Source of the DNA: Clostridia bacterium
GTDB lineage: Bacteria; Bacillota; Clostridia; Oscillospirales; Acutalibacteraceae
Direction of reading: 5' to 3'
Length of the DNA stretch: 19,169 nt
Assembly: GCA_017480265.1 (NCBI GenBank)
Contig: JAFVAZ010000035.1
Coordinates: forward strand, 1 to 19,169
Position numbers and translations under genes: made by a program. Position 1 is the stretch's first letter. Each line of letters begins with the position of its first letter. Of this stretch, positions 6,705 to 15,581 are shown in pieces. The notes under the pieces were generated by a model, which saw only the letters and a program-made list of their open reading frames with translations, was not told where the DNA came from and ran no database searches.

Positions 6705-7563
6705 AAATTTTGAGTACTTAAATTTAATCAATAAAAAACTTAGTGATTACTGCAAAGGCGAAAACACGCTGCTGCAGGCTATGAGATATACTTTGAATCT
6801 ACCGGGGAAAAGGCTCCGGCCGATCTTAGCGCTAGAGGTTTGCAATGCGCTTAGTGGGGAATTTAAAAATTGCTTACCCTTCGCTTGTGCAATAGAGATG
6901 GTCCACACGTACTCTTTGATACATGACGACTTACCTGGCATGGATGATGACGATATGCGCCGAGGCAAACCTACTAACCATAAAGTCTTTGGCGAAGGTG
7001 TCGCGATCTTGGCAGGGGATGCCTTACTAAATTTAGCGTTTGAAATAATAGCAGCAAAAGAGACAGTGGATTTAGTTGGCGAAAAACTGGCGATTTTAGC
7101 CGCAAGGGCGTTATTTAAAGCTAGCGGAAAAGATGGCATGGTACTGGGGCAGGTGATAGATCTTGAGAGCGAAGGGAAATCTATCTCGCAAGATTTACTC
7201 CAGTGCATGCATATCAACAAAACCGCTAAGCTAATAAGCGCTGCTTGTGAACTGGGAGGCCTCGCTGCCGGAACAGACGAAGAGAATCTGCAAAAGATTA
7301 GAGAGTACGGCTTATGCATTGGGTTGATGTTTCAGATAATGGACGATATCCTAGATGCGACATCGGATAAAGAAACTTTAGGGAAAAATCTAAGCGATAA
7401 CGAAAACGGCAAAGCTACATATGTGTCGGTACTAGGATTGAGAAAAGCTAGGGAAAAAGTAAAAGAATTAACAGAAAAAGCAATTGAAGCTATAAGTTAC
7501 TTAGGAGAAAATGGTGAAACCTTAAAAAAGATTGCTATAAACTTATCTGATAGAGTAAAATGA
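6697..7563 (+). CDS. ispA: Farnesyl/geranyl diphosphate synthase (short-chain polyprenyl synthase)
   Basis: It condenses isopentenyl and dimethylallyl diphosphate into geranyl and farnesyl diphosphate, the precursors of undecaprenyl carrier lipid and quinones. The first aspartate-rich motif is HDDLPGMDDDDMRRG (76-90), with the two-residue insert typical of bacterial farnesyl diphosphate synthases. The second is QIMDDILD (213-220), and GKRLRP (37-42) binds isopentenyl diphosphate. A GTG at 6688 is in frame, but the ATG at 6697 is better placed, 8 bases after AAAAGGG, giving 288 residues. dxs, the first enzyme of the same pathway, follows directly. Exact product length is inferred. Confidence 0.93.
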   Translation: MFENFEYLNLINKKLSDYCKGENTLLQAMRYTLNLPGKRLRPILALEVCNALSGEFKNCLPFACAIEMVHTYSLIHDDLPGMDDDDMRRGKPTNHKVFGEGVAILAGDALLNLAFEIIAAKETVDLVGEKLAILAARALFKASGKDGMVLGQVIDLESEGKSISQDLLQCMHINKTAKLISAACELGGLAAGTDEENLQKIREYGLCIGLMFQIMDDILDATSDKETLGKNLSDNENGKATYVSVLGLRKAREKVKELTEKAIEAISYLGENGETLKKIAINLSDRVK

Positions 7564-7604
7564 CTTTAGGGTTAGATTTATTGTTTTTATTAAGAAGGTA
7601 AAGA

Positions 7605-9476
7605 ATGAGTATTTTAGAAAAAGCAAAGCTCCCTCAAGACCTCAAAAAAATGTCGCTGCAGGAACTGGAAGCACTAAGTGAAGAAATAAGACAAAAAGTG
7701 CTGGAGGTAGTCTCCAGAAATGGTGGGCACTTAGCTTCAAACTTAGGTACCATAGAGCTTACAATCGCTCTGCATAAAGTTTTTGATTGCCCTAAAGATA
7801 GCCTGATATGGGATGTGGGGCACCAGTGCTATGCGCATAAGATATTGACGGGACGATTAGATAAGATCGATACCATAAGGAAAGAAGACGGCCTTTCTGG
7901 TTTTCCAAAAATCACAGAAAGCGACTTCGATACTTTTAGTACCGGTCATAGCAGCACTTCTATTTCTTCAGCTTATGGTTTAGCTAGAGCCAAGAGCCTC
8001 TTGGGAGACGATTCAAAAGTAATAGCAATAATTGGAGATGGCTCTTTATCCGGAGGGCTAGCCTATGAGGGCTTAAATAACGCGGGCGCATTTAAAAAGA
8101 ACTTTATAGTTATACTCAATGATAACAAAATGTCTATCTCCAGAAATGTAGGATCTATGGCAAGGTATCTATCTGCCATGAGGACGAGGAGTTTTTATTT
8201 AAAGCTAAAGAATACTACAGATACTGTTTTGAACAAAACGCCAATTTTGGGGAAACTAACAAAAAAGCTACTGCTAAGCTCCAAATCGGCACTCAAGCGT
8301 CTCTTATTTCGGGGTACTATTTTCGAGAATATGGGCTTTATGTATTGTGGACCGGTAGATGGGCACAACATAAAGAAATTGGTAAATACACTTTCTATGA
8401 TAAAAGAAATAGATAGGCCCATCCTTCTACATATAAATACTGTAAAGGGTAAAGGGTATAGATATGCTGAGAAAGACCCGAAAATTTTTCATGGGATTTC
8501 CAGTTTTGATGTTAAAACAGGAGGGTTTAAATCTAGCGATGAAAATTTTTCGGCTGTTTTCGGGGATACTCTTTGCGAATTAGCAAAGGGGAACGATAAG
8601 ATTTGTGCGATCACAGCAGCAATGAAGATAGGAACGGGGCTTTCGCAATTTGCTAAAAAGTACAAAAGTAGATTCTTCGACGTAGGCATAGCAGAGGGAC
8701 ATGCTGTGACTTTCGCTGCAGGCTTGGCTAAAGGGGGGCTCGTACCAGTTTTTGCGGTATATTCTACCTTTTTGCAGAGGAGTTACGATCAAATCATCCA
8801 TGATGCTGCCTTGCAAGGGCTCAAGATCATTTTGGCTATAGATAGAGCAGGCGTAGTAGGCGAAGATGGAGAGACACATCAGGGGATATTTGATGTAGCG
8901 TTTTTGAGTCATATCCCAAACGTCACTATATACGCACCTAGTTTTTTCGATGAATTATCATTTATGCTGAAAGACGCAATAAACAACGCAGAAGGGGTCT
9001 GCGCCATCAGGTACCCAAGAGGAGGAGAGCTCTATAAACCAAATGGGTATATTTTCGATTTAGAGGATTACTCTGTATATGGAAAGGAAGATTGCGAGGT
9101 AGCGATAGTGACCTATGGTAGGCTTTTCTCCCATGCAAGTTTAGCTAAAGAAAAGCTTAGACAAAAAGGAATAAATGTCTGCATTGTGAAGTTGAATAAG
9201 ATAAAACCACTGAAGAATGATCTGATAAGATATTTAGCTGACTTTAAGAAAATATATTTCTTTGAAGAAGGCATATTATCCGGAGGCGTGGGTGAGCACC
9301 TAAGCAGTACGCTGAGCCACAATGGCTATAAGGGGGACTTTAAGATTACGGCTATAAATGATGAATTTATCCCACACGCCACGGTTGCATCTACTTTAAA
9401 GAAGTTGCATCTAGATGAAGAGAGTATTTTCGAGTTGATTTATAAAGACCTGGGGAATAATGAAAATGCAAAATAA
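7605..9476 (+). CDS. dxs: 1-deoxy-D-xylulose-5-phosphate synthase
   Basis: It makes 1-deoxy-D-xylulose 5-phosphate from pyruvate and glyceraldehyde 3-phosphate with thiamine diphosphate, the entry step of the MEP isoprenoid pathway. The N-terminal domain has H42, GHQCYAH (72-78) and the thiamine-binding GDGSLSGG from residue 144. GPVDGHN (249-255) follows. The second domain has GIAEGHAVTFAAG (361-373), with catalytic E364, and RAGVVGEDGETHQG. The usual Q of AEQHAVT is G here. The C-terminal transketolase-like domain is complete. At 623 residues it is the usual size. AGAAGG lies 8 bases before the ATG. The gene ends inside the start of tlyA (17-base overlap). Confidence 0.96.
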   Translation: MSILEKAKLPQDLKKMSLQELEALSEEIRQKVLEVVSRNGGHLASNLGTIELTIALHKVFDCPKDSLIWDVGHQCYAHKILTGRLDKIDTIRKEDGLSGFPKITESDFDTFSTGHSSTSISSAYGLARAKSLLGDDSKVIAIIGDGSLSGGLAYEGLNNAGAFKKNFIVILNDNKMSISRNVGSMARYLSAMRTRSFYLKLKNTTDTVLNKTPILGKLTKKLLLSSKSALKRLLFRGTIFENMGFMYCGPVDGHNIKKLVNTLSMIKEIDRPILLHINTVKGKGYRYAEKDPKIFHGISSFDVKTGGFKSSDENFSAVFGDTLCELAKGNDKICAITAAMKIGTGLSQFAKKYKSRFFDVGIAEGHAVTFAAGLAKGGLVPVFAVYSTFLQRSYDQIIHDAALQGLKIILAIDRAGVVGEDGETHQGIFDVAFLSHIPNVTIYAPSFFDELSFMLKDAINNAEGVCAIRYPRGGELYKPNGYIFDLEDYSVYGKEDCEVAIVTYGRLFSHASLAKEKLRQKGINVCIVKLNKIKPLKNDLIRYLADFKKIYFFEEGILSGGVGEHLSSTLSHNGYKGDFKITAINDEFIPHATVASTLKKLHLDEESIFELIYKDLGNNENAK

Positions 9477-10305
9477 AGAAAGACTAGATATATTGCTTGT
9501 AAAGAAAAATTTAGTAGAGAGCAGAGAAAAATCCAAAGCTCTTATTATGTCGGGAAAAGTCTATGTGGATAACCAAAAAGCAGATAAACCCGGAAGTTTA
9601 TATGGATTTGATTCTGCAATAGAGGTGAGAAAAAATGAATTGGAATTCGTAAGCAGAGGTGGCACAAAATTAAATAAAGCGATTTTGTCCTTCGGCATAG
9701 ATTTAAAAGGCAAAGTAGCTATGGATATAGGAGCTTCTACCGGAGGATTTACGGATTGTATGCTGCAAAATGGAGCAAAAAAAGTATATGCCGTAGATGT
9801 AGGCTACGGACAGCTTGCTTGGAAGCTTAGGAACGATGCTAGAGTAGTAAACTTAGAGCGGACTAACGTAAGGTATATAGATGAGAGTTTAGTCTGCGAA
9901 GAACTAGATTTTGTAAGCGTAGACGTATCTTTTATTTCACTTAAATTAGTTTTACCTATAGCAAAAAAACTTATGAAAGATTCTGCAGACGCTGTATGCC
10001 TCATAAAGCCGCAGTTTGAAGCAGGTAGAGATAAAATAGGTAAGAATGGAGTAGTGAGGGATAAAAAAACGCACAAAGACGTCTTAGAAACTGTGATTAA
10101 CTTCACGGGGAATATGGGATTTGAGGTTTTGGAACTAGATTTTTCCCCTATAAAGGGACCAAAGGGAAATATTGAATATCTGATGCATATAAAGAAAAAT
10201 GGGGATGAGCTAAAAAATGATCATGTAGAAGGAAAAACTTGCTGTATTGATATTGAAAAAATAGTAGAGGAATCGCACTCAATCTTAGATAAAAAGAATG
10301 AGTGA
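9460..10305 (+). CDS. tlyA: TlyA-family rRNA 2'-O-methyltransferase
   Basis: TlyA proteins 2'-O-methylate cytidines in 16S and/or 23S rRNA; the old name haemolysin A is misleading. An S4 RNA-binding domain covers about residues 8-68. The FtsJ-type domain carries the SAM-binding motif MDIGASTGGFTD (88-99) and the K70, D155, K183 and E239 positions that fit the K-D-K-E catalytic tetrad. A lysine-rich tail of about 35 residues follows. Two in-frame ATGs (9460, 9466) follow a GGGG site; I keep the first. It overlaps dxs, so it belongs to the same operon. In many Clostridia, argR-recN-spoIVB-spo0A would follow; here a rodA-type gene does. Confidence 0.92.
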   Translation: MKMQNKERLDILLVKKNLVESREKSKALIMSGKVYVDNQKADKPGSLYGFDSAIEVRKNELEFVSRGGTKLNKAILSFGIDLKGKVAMDIGASTGGFTDCMLQNGAKKVYAVDVGYGQLAWKLRNDARVVNLERTNVRYIDESLVCEELDFVSVDVSFISLKLVLPIAKKLMKDSADAVCLIKPQFEAGRDKIGKNGVVRDKKTHKDVLETVINFTGNMGFEVLELDFSPIKGPKGNIEYLMHIKKNGDELKNDHVEGKTCCIDIEKIVEESHSILDKKNE

Positions 10306-10337
10306 ACCTTCAGAAAAATACCGAATGGAGGGTTAAT

Positions 10338-11513
10338 ATGATAGAAATAATGAAAAAGAAGTTTTTTTTGCCGGATTTGAAAGGGTATTTTAATAGGACA
10401 GACAAGGTATTTTGGATAATATCCGCATCAATCTCGCTATACTCGTTGCTGTTGCTTTTGAGCGTATCTAGAAACAGCGAATTTAGCTACTTCAAAGTTC
10501 AGCTATTTTCTATAATATTGGGATATTTAGGAGCGTTTCTAATAACAAAATCCGACTATAGGGTCATTGCGAAATACTGGTATATAGTAGCGGGAGTGTG
10601 CATCTTTTTAATCTTATGCACATTTGCTTTTGGGAGCGCTGTCACGGGAAACTCCGGCGTAGATGCTAAAGCCTGGATAAAGTTACCGGGAGGGGTTACC
10701 TTTCAGCCATCGGAACTTGCTAAAATTGGATTTATTATATCATTTTCTAAGCATCTATCTATTTTGCAAGAAAATGGAGAACTAAAATACTTTAGCAAAA
10801 TAGCCTTGCTTGGCGTACATGCTTTAGTCCCTGCGGTTTTGACTCATTTGCAGGGCGACGACGGAGCTGCTATCATATTTTTTTGTATGTTTTTGGTTAT
10901 GGCATTTGCTGCGGGGATACAACTTAGATACTTCGCGGGAATTTTGGTTGCAATGGCATTATCTATCCCAATTTTATGGAAATACGTCTTTGCCGAATAT
11001 CAAAAGCAACGCCTTCTTAGTCAGCTTAACCCTAACGCTGATCCTTTGGGAGTGGGTTTCCAGCAAATACAGGGTAAGCTCTCTATAGGGTCAGGCAAAT
11101 TCTTTGGTCAAGGGCTATTCCAAGGTCCGAGGGTAGGGTACGGAGCGGTACCGATACAGCAGAGCGATTTTATTTTTTCGGCAGCCGGAGAAGAGTTAGG
11201 CTTTATAGGTTGTTTGCTGATAATTTTGCTGCTGTCTGCTTTGGTTTTCAGAACCTTGCAGATATCTTATAAATCATCAGATTCTTTAGGAAGTTTTATT
11301 TGTTTTGGCTTCTTCGGGATGATTGTTTCGCAAGCTATCTTTAACCTAGGTATGTGTTTGAGTTTGCTGCCTGTGATGGGGGTTACTTTGCCATTTTTCA
11401 GCGCAGGAGGTTCTTCCGCAGCGTGCTTATATTTTGGGTTAGGGCTAGTCCAGAGTGTATTTATGCAGATAAACGATGAAGCTATGGTTGAAACTTACGA
11501 AGATCAGGTATAA
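10338..11513 (+). CDS. rodA: RodA/FtsW/SpoVE-family peptidoglycan glycosyltransferase
   Basis: SEDS proteins are membrane glycosyltransferases that polymerise lipid II together with a class B penicillin-binding protein. The 391-residue product has about ten hydrophobic segments. Family motifs are FQPSELAK (122-129), QRLLSQLNP then DPLG (224-238), SDFIFSAAGEELG (276-288) with the catalytic-type D277, and LPVMGVTLPFFSAGGSS (344-360). The QPDLGTA loop is changed to QGDDGAA but keeps one Asp. The last motif suggests RodA more than FtsW, though this is not decisive. The frame opens at a GTG (10302), but GGAGGG lies 6 bases before the ATG at 10338. It follows tlyA by 32 bases. Confidence 0.85.
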   Translation: MIEIMKKKFFLPDLKGYFNRTDKVFWIISASISLYSLLLLLSVSRNSEFSYFKVQLFSIILGYLGAFLITKSDYRVIAKYWYIVAGVCIFLILCTFAFGSAVTGNSGVDAKAWIKLPGGVTFQPSELAKIGFIISFSKHLSILQENGELKYFSKIALLGVHALVPAVLTHLQGDDGAAIIFFCMFLVMAFAAGIQLRYFAGILVAMALSIPILWKYVFAEYQKQRLLSQLNPNADPLGVGFQQIQGKLSIGSGKFFGQGLFQGPRVGYGAVPIQQSDFIFSAAGEELGFIGCLLIILLLSALVFRTLQISYKSSDSLGSFICFGFFGMIVSQAIFNLGMCLSLLPVMGVTLPFFSAGGSSAACLYFGLGLVQSVFMQINDEAMVETYEDQV

Positions 11514-11559
11514 AATCTTTAGTTAATGTTATTGTATGGATATACAGGAGGTTTTTATT

Positions 11560-13020
11560 GTGAAGATAGGATTTGATAATGAAAAATATGTGAAGATACA
11601 AAGCCAAAAGATCAAAGAAAGATTCAAGCTTTTTGATAAATTGTATTTGGAAGTAGGCGGGAAATTATTCGACGATTCACACGCAGCTAGGGTCCTCCCG
11701 GGGTTTAAAAATGATGTGAAAATTAGTATGTTTAAAGAACTGAAAGACGAACTAGAGATAATTTTCTGCATTAATGCGGGAGACATAGAGAAAAACAAAA
11801 TACGTGGCGAATACGGTATAACTTACGATAAAGAAATAATTGAGCTGATTAATAAATCAAAGAAAATGGGGTTTAGCGTAAATAGCGTGGTGATAACCCT
11901 ATATAAAAACCAGGTAAGTGTAGATAAATTCATCAAGAAATTAAACAGAAACGGAATAAAAACTTATACTCACACATTCACAAAGGGATATCCTACAGAA
12001 GTCGAAACAATTGTAAGTGAAGAAGGGTATGGCGCAAATCCGTATATAATCACAAAGAGTCCTTTAGTCTTAGTAAATGGTCCGGGCCCAGGCTCTGGCA
12101 AATTAGCTACTAGCCTTTCGCAGATATATCACGAAAATAAGCGCGGGATCAACGCCGGCTATGCTAAATTTGAAACATTCCCTGTGTGGAATCTCCCGCT
12201 AAAGCATCCTGTAAATTTGGCTTATGAAGCAGCAACGGCTGATTTAAAAGATGTGAATATGATTGATCCTTTTCATTTAGAAAAGTATGGTACCGTTGCC
12301 ATTAACTACAATAGGGATATAGAAACGTACCCGATATTGAAAAAAATATTGCGGAAAGTATCGAAAAGCGATATTTATTCTTCTCCTACAGATATGGGAG
12401 TAAACATGGTGGGCTTTTGTATACTGGACGATGATTTAGTAGAAGAAGCCGCAAAAAAAGAAATCGTAAGAAGATATTACAACGAGAAGAATAATTACAG
12501 ATTAGGGCTTTGTGACGAAGATACATTTAAAAAGATAAAATTATTAATGAACGAAATAAATATAGACGAAACGTACCTAGATGTAGTTAAACCGGCACTA
12601 GACAAAAAAGAAAAAGAAAATGGCGCGCCGGTTATAGCTTTAAAGGTAGATAATAAAATAATAACTGGAAAGCAAACGGACCTGATGACTCCTGCGGGGA
12701 CAGTGATCTTAAACGCTATTAAATATCTGAGCAAAATCCCGGATGATATATACTTATTATTGCCAAACATCCTGGAGCCAATCTTAAAACTGAAAAAAGA
12801 CATTGGCAACGGCGCCAGGTTAACTTTGCAAGAAGTACTCATAGCATTAAGTATATGCTCTGTGACAAATTCTATGGCTGCTAAAGCAATGACTTATCTA
12901 TCGAAATTAAAAAATGCAGAAGCACACGCCACTTATATAGTGACAGGCATAGATAGGAACTTGCTAAAAAATCTAAAGGTTAATTTAACTTGTGAAGATG
13001 AATTTTTGGAAGATGAATAA
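11560..13020 (+). CDS. DUF1846 family protein of unknown function
   Basis: The protein belongs to the large conserved DUF1846 family common in Clostridia and lactic acid bacteria. Its opening KIGFDNEKYVKIQ, then GGKLFDDSHAARVLPGF, is the family signature. A glycine-rich loop NGPGPGSGK at about 173-181 resembles a P-loop and suggests nucleotide binding, but no function is established to my knowledge. The frame runs back to an ATG at 11536, but an AGGAGG site at 11546-11551 lies 8 bases before the GTG at 11560, which matches the family's normal N-terminus. The product is 486 residues, about full length. It sits 46 bases after the rodA-type gene, and the long gap after it makes it likely the last gene of the xseA run. 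Confidence 0.88.
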   Translation: MKIGFDNEKYVKIQSQKIKERFKLFDKLYLEVGGKLFDDSHAARVLPGFKNDVKISMFKELKDELEIIFCINAGDIEKNKIRGEYGITYDKEIIELINKSKKMGFSVNSVVITLYKNQVSVDKFIKKLNRNGIKTYTHTFTKGYPTEVETIVSEEGYGANPYIITKSPLVLVNGPGPGSGKLATSLSQIYHENKRGINAGYAKFETFPVWNLPLKHPVNLAYEAATADLKDVNMIDPFHLEKYGTVAINYNRDIETYPILKKILRKVSKSDIYSSPTDMGVNMVGFCILDDDLVEEAAKKEIVRRYYNEKNNYRLGLCDEDTFKKIKLLMNEINIDETYLDVVKPALDKKEKENGAPVIALKVDNKIITGKQTDLMTPAGTVILNAIKYLSKIPDDIYLLLPNILEPILKLKKDIGNGARLTLQEVLIALSICSVTNSMAAKAMTYLSKLKNAEAHATYIVTGIDRNLLKNLKVNLTCEDEFLEDE

Positions 13021-13372
13021 TCTAATACTTGTAATTTAAACTTGCTGATGCAAAAATAAAAATCATTTTGATTGTTAAACTTTATAGCGTATATTTATGG
13101 CAATATAAGAAAAGATATCCCTAGAACTAACTTTATTAAATGACCTATTTATAGACGGCAAATTTTTATTTAGCTATGGGTATTAAAAAGATCAGTTTTA
13201 AAGATTTAGAGATAATTTTAATAAATTATAAATTAATTAGTTTCCTTTTAAAATTTGACTTTTTTTTGATTTTGTACTACCATTTAATAGGCTAAAGTTA
13301 TATTTTTATTTGAATATATAAAATAAAAATAAATGCAAAAAATAAATTAAAATATTATATTAAAGGGGGATA
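13021..13372. other. 352-base AT-rich non-coding gap before murA
   Basis: I see no RNA gene, hairpin-plus-T-tract terminator or supported coding sequence here. A 39-codon plus-strand frame at 13176-13295 is made of AT-rich codons and has no ribosome binding site. The only likely signal is the murA promoter candidate at 13255-13283. Confidence 0.6.
13255..13283 (+). promoter_or_regulatory. Candidate promoter for murA
   Basis: TTGACT at 13255-13260 is followed by a 17-base spacer and TACCAT at 13278-13283. The -35 is good and the -10 matches 4 of 6 bases. It would leave a leader of about 85 bases. Confidence 0.4.
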
Positions 13373-14662
13373 ATGTTGGAGAAATTTTTCATAAATGGTC
13401 AAAAAAAGCTAAATGGAAAGATTAAAGTCAGTGGCGCCAAAAACGCTGCTGTTGCAATAATACCAGCTACGATAATCTCGGACGGGGTTTGTAATATAGA
13501 AAATATCCCCAATATCAGTGATGTAACACTCATTGGGAAGATTTTGGAAAAAATGGGGGCAAAAGTCAGGCTTACAAGTAAATCTTCCCTAGAAATAGAC
13601 CCTAGAGGAATATCTTCCTCTGATGTTTCTTATGATTTAGTAAAGAAAATGAGAGCGTCGTCGTATCTTTTGGGAGCACTATTGGCTAGATTTCATTCCG
13701 CTTCGGTGCCTTTCCCGGGTGGGTGCAATTTTGGAGTGCGACCTATAGACCAACATCTGAAGGGTTTCTCTGCTTTAGGTACTGAATGCAAGGTAGAAAA
13801 TGGTATAGTAAAAATCAGAGCTAATAAATTGGCTGGGAGCTCTATATATCTTGATATTGTTTCTGTGGGAGCTACTATCAACATAATGCTGGCGGCCACC
13901 AAGGCAAATGGTTTAACGATAATTGAAAATGCAGCTAAAGAGCCGCATATAGTTGACCTTGCAAATTTTTTGAACTCTATGGGAGCAGATATTACCGGAG
14001 CTGGCACAGATTGCATCAAAATAAAAGGTGTAAGTAAGTTATCGGGATCGTCTTATTCTATCATACCTGACCAGATAGAAGCAGGATCCTATATGGTCGC
14101 AGCAGCAGCTGCTTCAGGCAACGTTTGGGTCGAAAATGTAATCCCTAAGCATCTAGAATCTATAAGTGCTAAATTGCAGGAGATCGGAGTAAAAGTAGAA
14201 GAACGCGGCGATACTATCAGGGTCGTGCGCAGCGGAAAGATCAAGAAGTGCAATATTAAGACAATGCCGCATCCTGGTTTCCCTACAGATATGCAACCGC
14301 AAATTGCTGCGTTATTATCTACTGCCGACGGGACCAGCATAATAAATGAAAGCGTCTGGGACAATAGGTTTAAATATACAGATGAACTTGGTAAAATGGG
14401 GGCGAATATCTCTGTAGATGGGAAAATCGCTGTAATAAACGGGATAAAGGAATTGGTAGGAGCTCCTGTGAAGGCCATTGATCTGCGCGCCGGCGCAGCG
14501 ATGGTGGTGGCCGGGTTATGCGCCAAAGGCGTTACTTCTATAGAGAATATTCACTATATAGAGAGAGGCTACGAAAATATCGTGGATAAACTCTCCGGGA
14601 TTGGGGCAGATATCAAGAAAGTAGTAGAGCCAGACGAAGATTTTTTTGAAAAGGCACTCTAG
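13373..14662 (+). CDS. murA: UDP-N-acetylglucosamine 1-carboxyvinyltransferase
   Basis: MurA transfers enolpyruvate from phosphoenolpyruvate to UDP-GlcNAc, the first committed step of peptidoglycan synthesis. The 429-residue protein has SGAKNAA (20-26) with the substrate-binding Lys-Asn pair, and FPGGCNFGVRPID (114-126), in which C118 is the catalytic and fosfomycin-reactive cysteine. PGFPTDMQPQ carries the catalytic Asp, and LRAGAAMVVAGL lies near the C-terminus. Its length is standard. The ATG follows AGGGGG closely. Firmicutes often carry two copies, and which paralogue this is cannot be told from the window. A long gap precedes it, so it probably starts its own transcript. Confidence 0.96.
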   Translation: MLEKFFINGQKKLNGKIKVSGAKNAAVAIIPATIISDGVCNIENIPNISDVTLIGKILEKMGAKVRLTSKSSLEIDPRGISSSDVSYDLVKKMRASSYLLGALLARFHSASVPFPGGCNFGVRPIDQHLKGFSALGTECKVENGIVKIRANKLAGSSIYLDIVSVGATINIMLAATKANGLTIIENAAKEPHIVDLANFLNSMGADITGAGTDCIKIKGVSKLSGSSYSIIPDQIEAGSYMVAAAAASGNVWVENVIPKHLESISAKLQEIGVKVEERGDTIRVVRSGKIKKCNIKTMPHPGFPTDMQPQIAALLSTADGTSIINESVWDNRFKYTDELGKMGANISVDGKIAVINGIKELVGAPVKAIDLRAGAAMVVAGLCAKGVTSIENIHYIERGYENIVDKLSGIGADIKKVVEPDEDFFEKAL

Positions 14663-14690
14663 TTTTGCCGCTTATCATTTTGGCAAAATT
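14661..14690 (+). other. Hairpin directly after murA
   Basis: TTTTGCC (14663-14669) pairs with GGCAAAA (14682-14688) around a 12-base loop, extendable by one G-U and one A-T pair to 14661-14690. It begins within the murA stop codon. No T-run follows, so it is a weak terminator or an mRNA 3' structure. Confidence 0.4.
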
Positions 14691-14727
14691 TAGAGCATGA
14701 ATTTAAGTTTAATGGGATGGGGTAATT

Positions 14728-15522
14728 TTGACAAAGATTTGTCCGCTGTTCAGTAGCAGCAGAGGTAATAGTATATATGTAGGCAGTGAAAAATCCGGTA
14801 TTTTAGTAGATGTTGGACGCTCTGCTAAGCAAATAGAAAAGGGCCTTGTGGAGAACGGTATATCAGTAAAAAGCATCAAGGCTATTTTCATTACACATGA
14901 ACATAGTGACCACATACAAGGAGTTAGGATTTTTGCATCTAGGTACAATATTAAAGTATATAGTTCCAAGGGGACTATCCAGGCTTTAGATGAAAAAGGA
15001 ATTTTAGACGGAGGATTTTCGTTTGAGGTTATAGATGAAGCCGGTGCTGAAATTTCAAACATGTACATAAAGCCCTTTAAAACTCCACACGACTCCAGCG
15101 AAAGTGTAGGCTACATGATAAGCACACAAGAGGGCAAAAAAGCTGTAATTGCCACTGATATTGGCTATATGTCTGATGATATTAAGAAGGCTATAGTGGG
15201 AGCTCATGCTGTAGTAATAGAATCTAATCACGATGTAAGAATGCTGCAAAATGGAGGGTATCCTTATTATCTAAAAAGGAGAATACTATCTAATATCGGT
15301 CATTTATCTAACGAAGCGTGCGCAGATGTTTTACCTTTTTTTGTAGAAACTGGTTCCACTAAGTTTATTTTAGCGCATCTTAGTCAAGAAAATAATATTC
15401 CGGAATTAGCATACGAAACTGCAATCTGCAACTTGAAGTCGCACAAAATGGTCAATAATGTTGATTTTCAGTTACATATAGCACCCGCCGAAAATTATGG
15501 CAGCTTATGCCTGACGATTTAA
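14728..15522 (+). CDS. walJ: WalJ/YycJ-type metallo-beta-lactamase-fold hydrolase
   Basis: YycJ/WalJ proteins are MBL-fold hydrolases, probably nucleases, linked in Bacilli to the WalRK locus and to coordinating replication with cell wall growth. THEHSDH at 56-62 is the HxHxDH metal-binding motif. Further likely ligands are H121-D122, D144 and the ESNHD stretch (165-169). The start is TTG at 14728, supported by GGGG upstream and by the family's usual beginning (PLFSSSRGNS). The product has 264 residues. rlmH follows, as yycJ and rlmH are neighbours in many Firmicutes; walRK are not seen here. The exact substrate is unknown. Confidence 0.85.
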   Translation: MTKICPLFSSSRGNSIYVGSEKSGILVDVGRSAKQIEKGLVENGISVKSIKAIFITHEHSDHIQGVRIFASRYNIKVYSSKGTIQALDEKGILDGGFSFEVIDEAGAEISNMYIKPFKTPHDSSESVGYMISTQEGKKAVIATDIGYMSDDIKKAIVGAHAVVIESNHDVRMLQNGGYPYYLKRRILSNIGHLSNEACADVLPFFVETGSTKFILAHLSQENNIPELAYETAICNLKSHKMVNNVDFQLHIAPAENYGSLCLTI

Positions 15523-15581
15523 CGTAGATTTTTTAAGTTGCTAGCTTGTGGTGCCCGATATAGTTGATCTTGAGGTTTTTT

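Noticed and set aside
8580..8912. Long antisense frames inside dxs and other housekeeping genes
   Set aside because: They lie opposite strongly conserved coding sequence, lack start signals and look like shadow frames.
13176..13295. 39-codon hydrophobic plus-strand frame before murA
   Set aside because: No ribosome binding site. Its hydrophobic composition follows from AT-rich codons, and it overlaps the candidate murA promoter.
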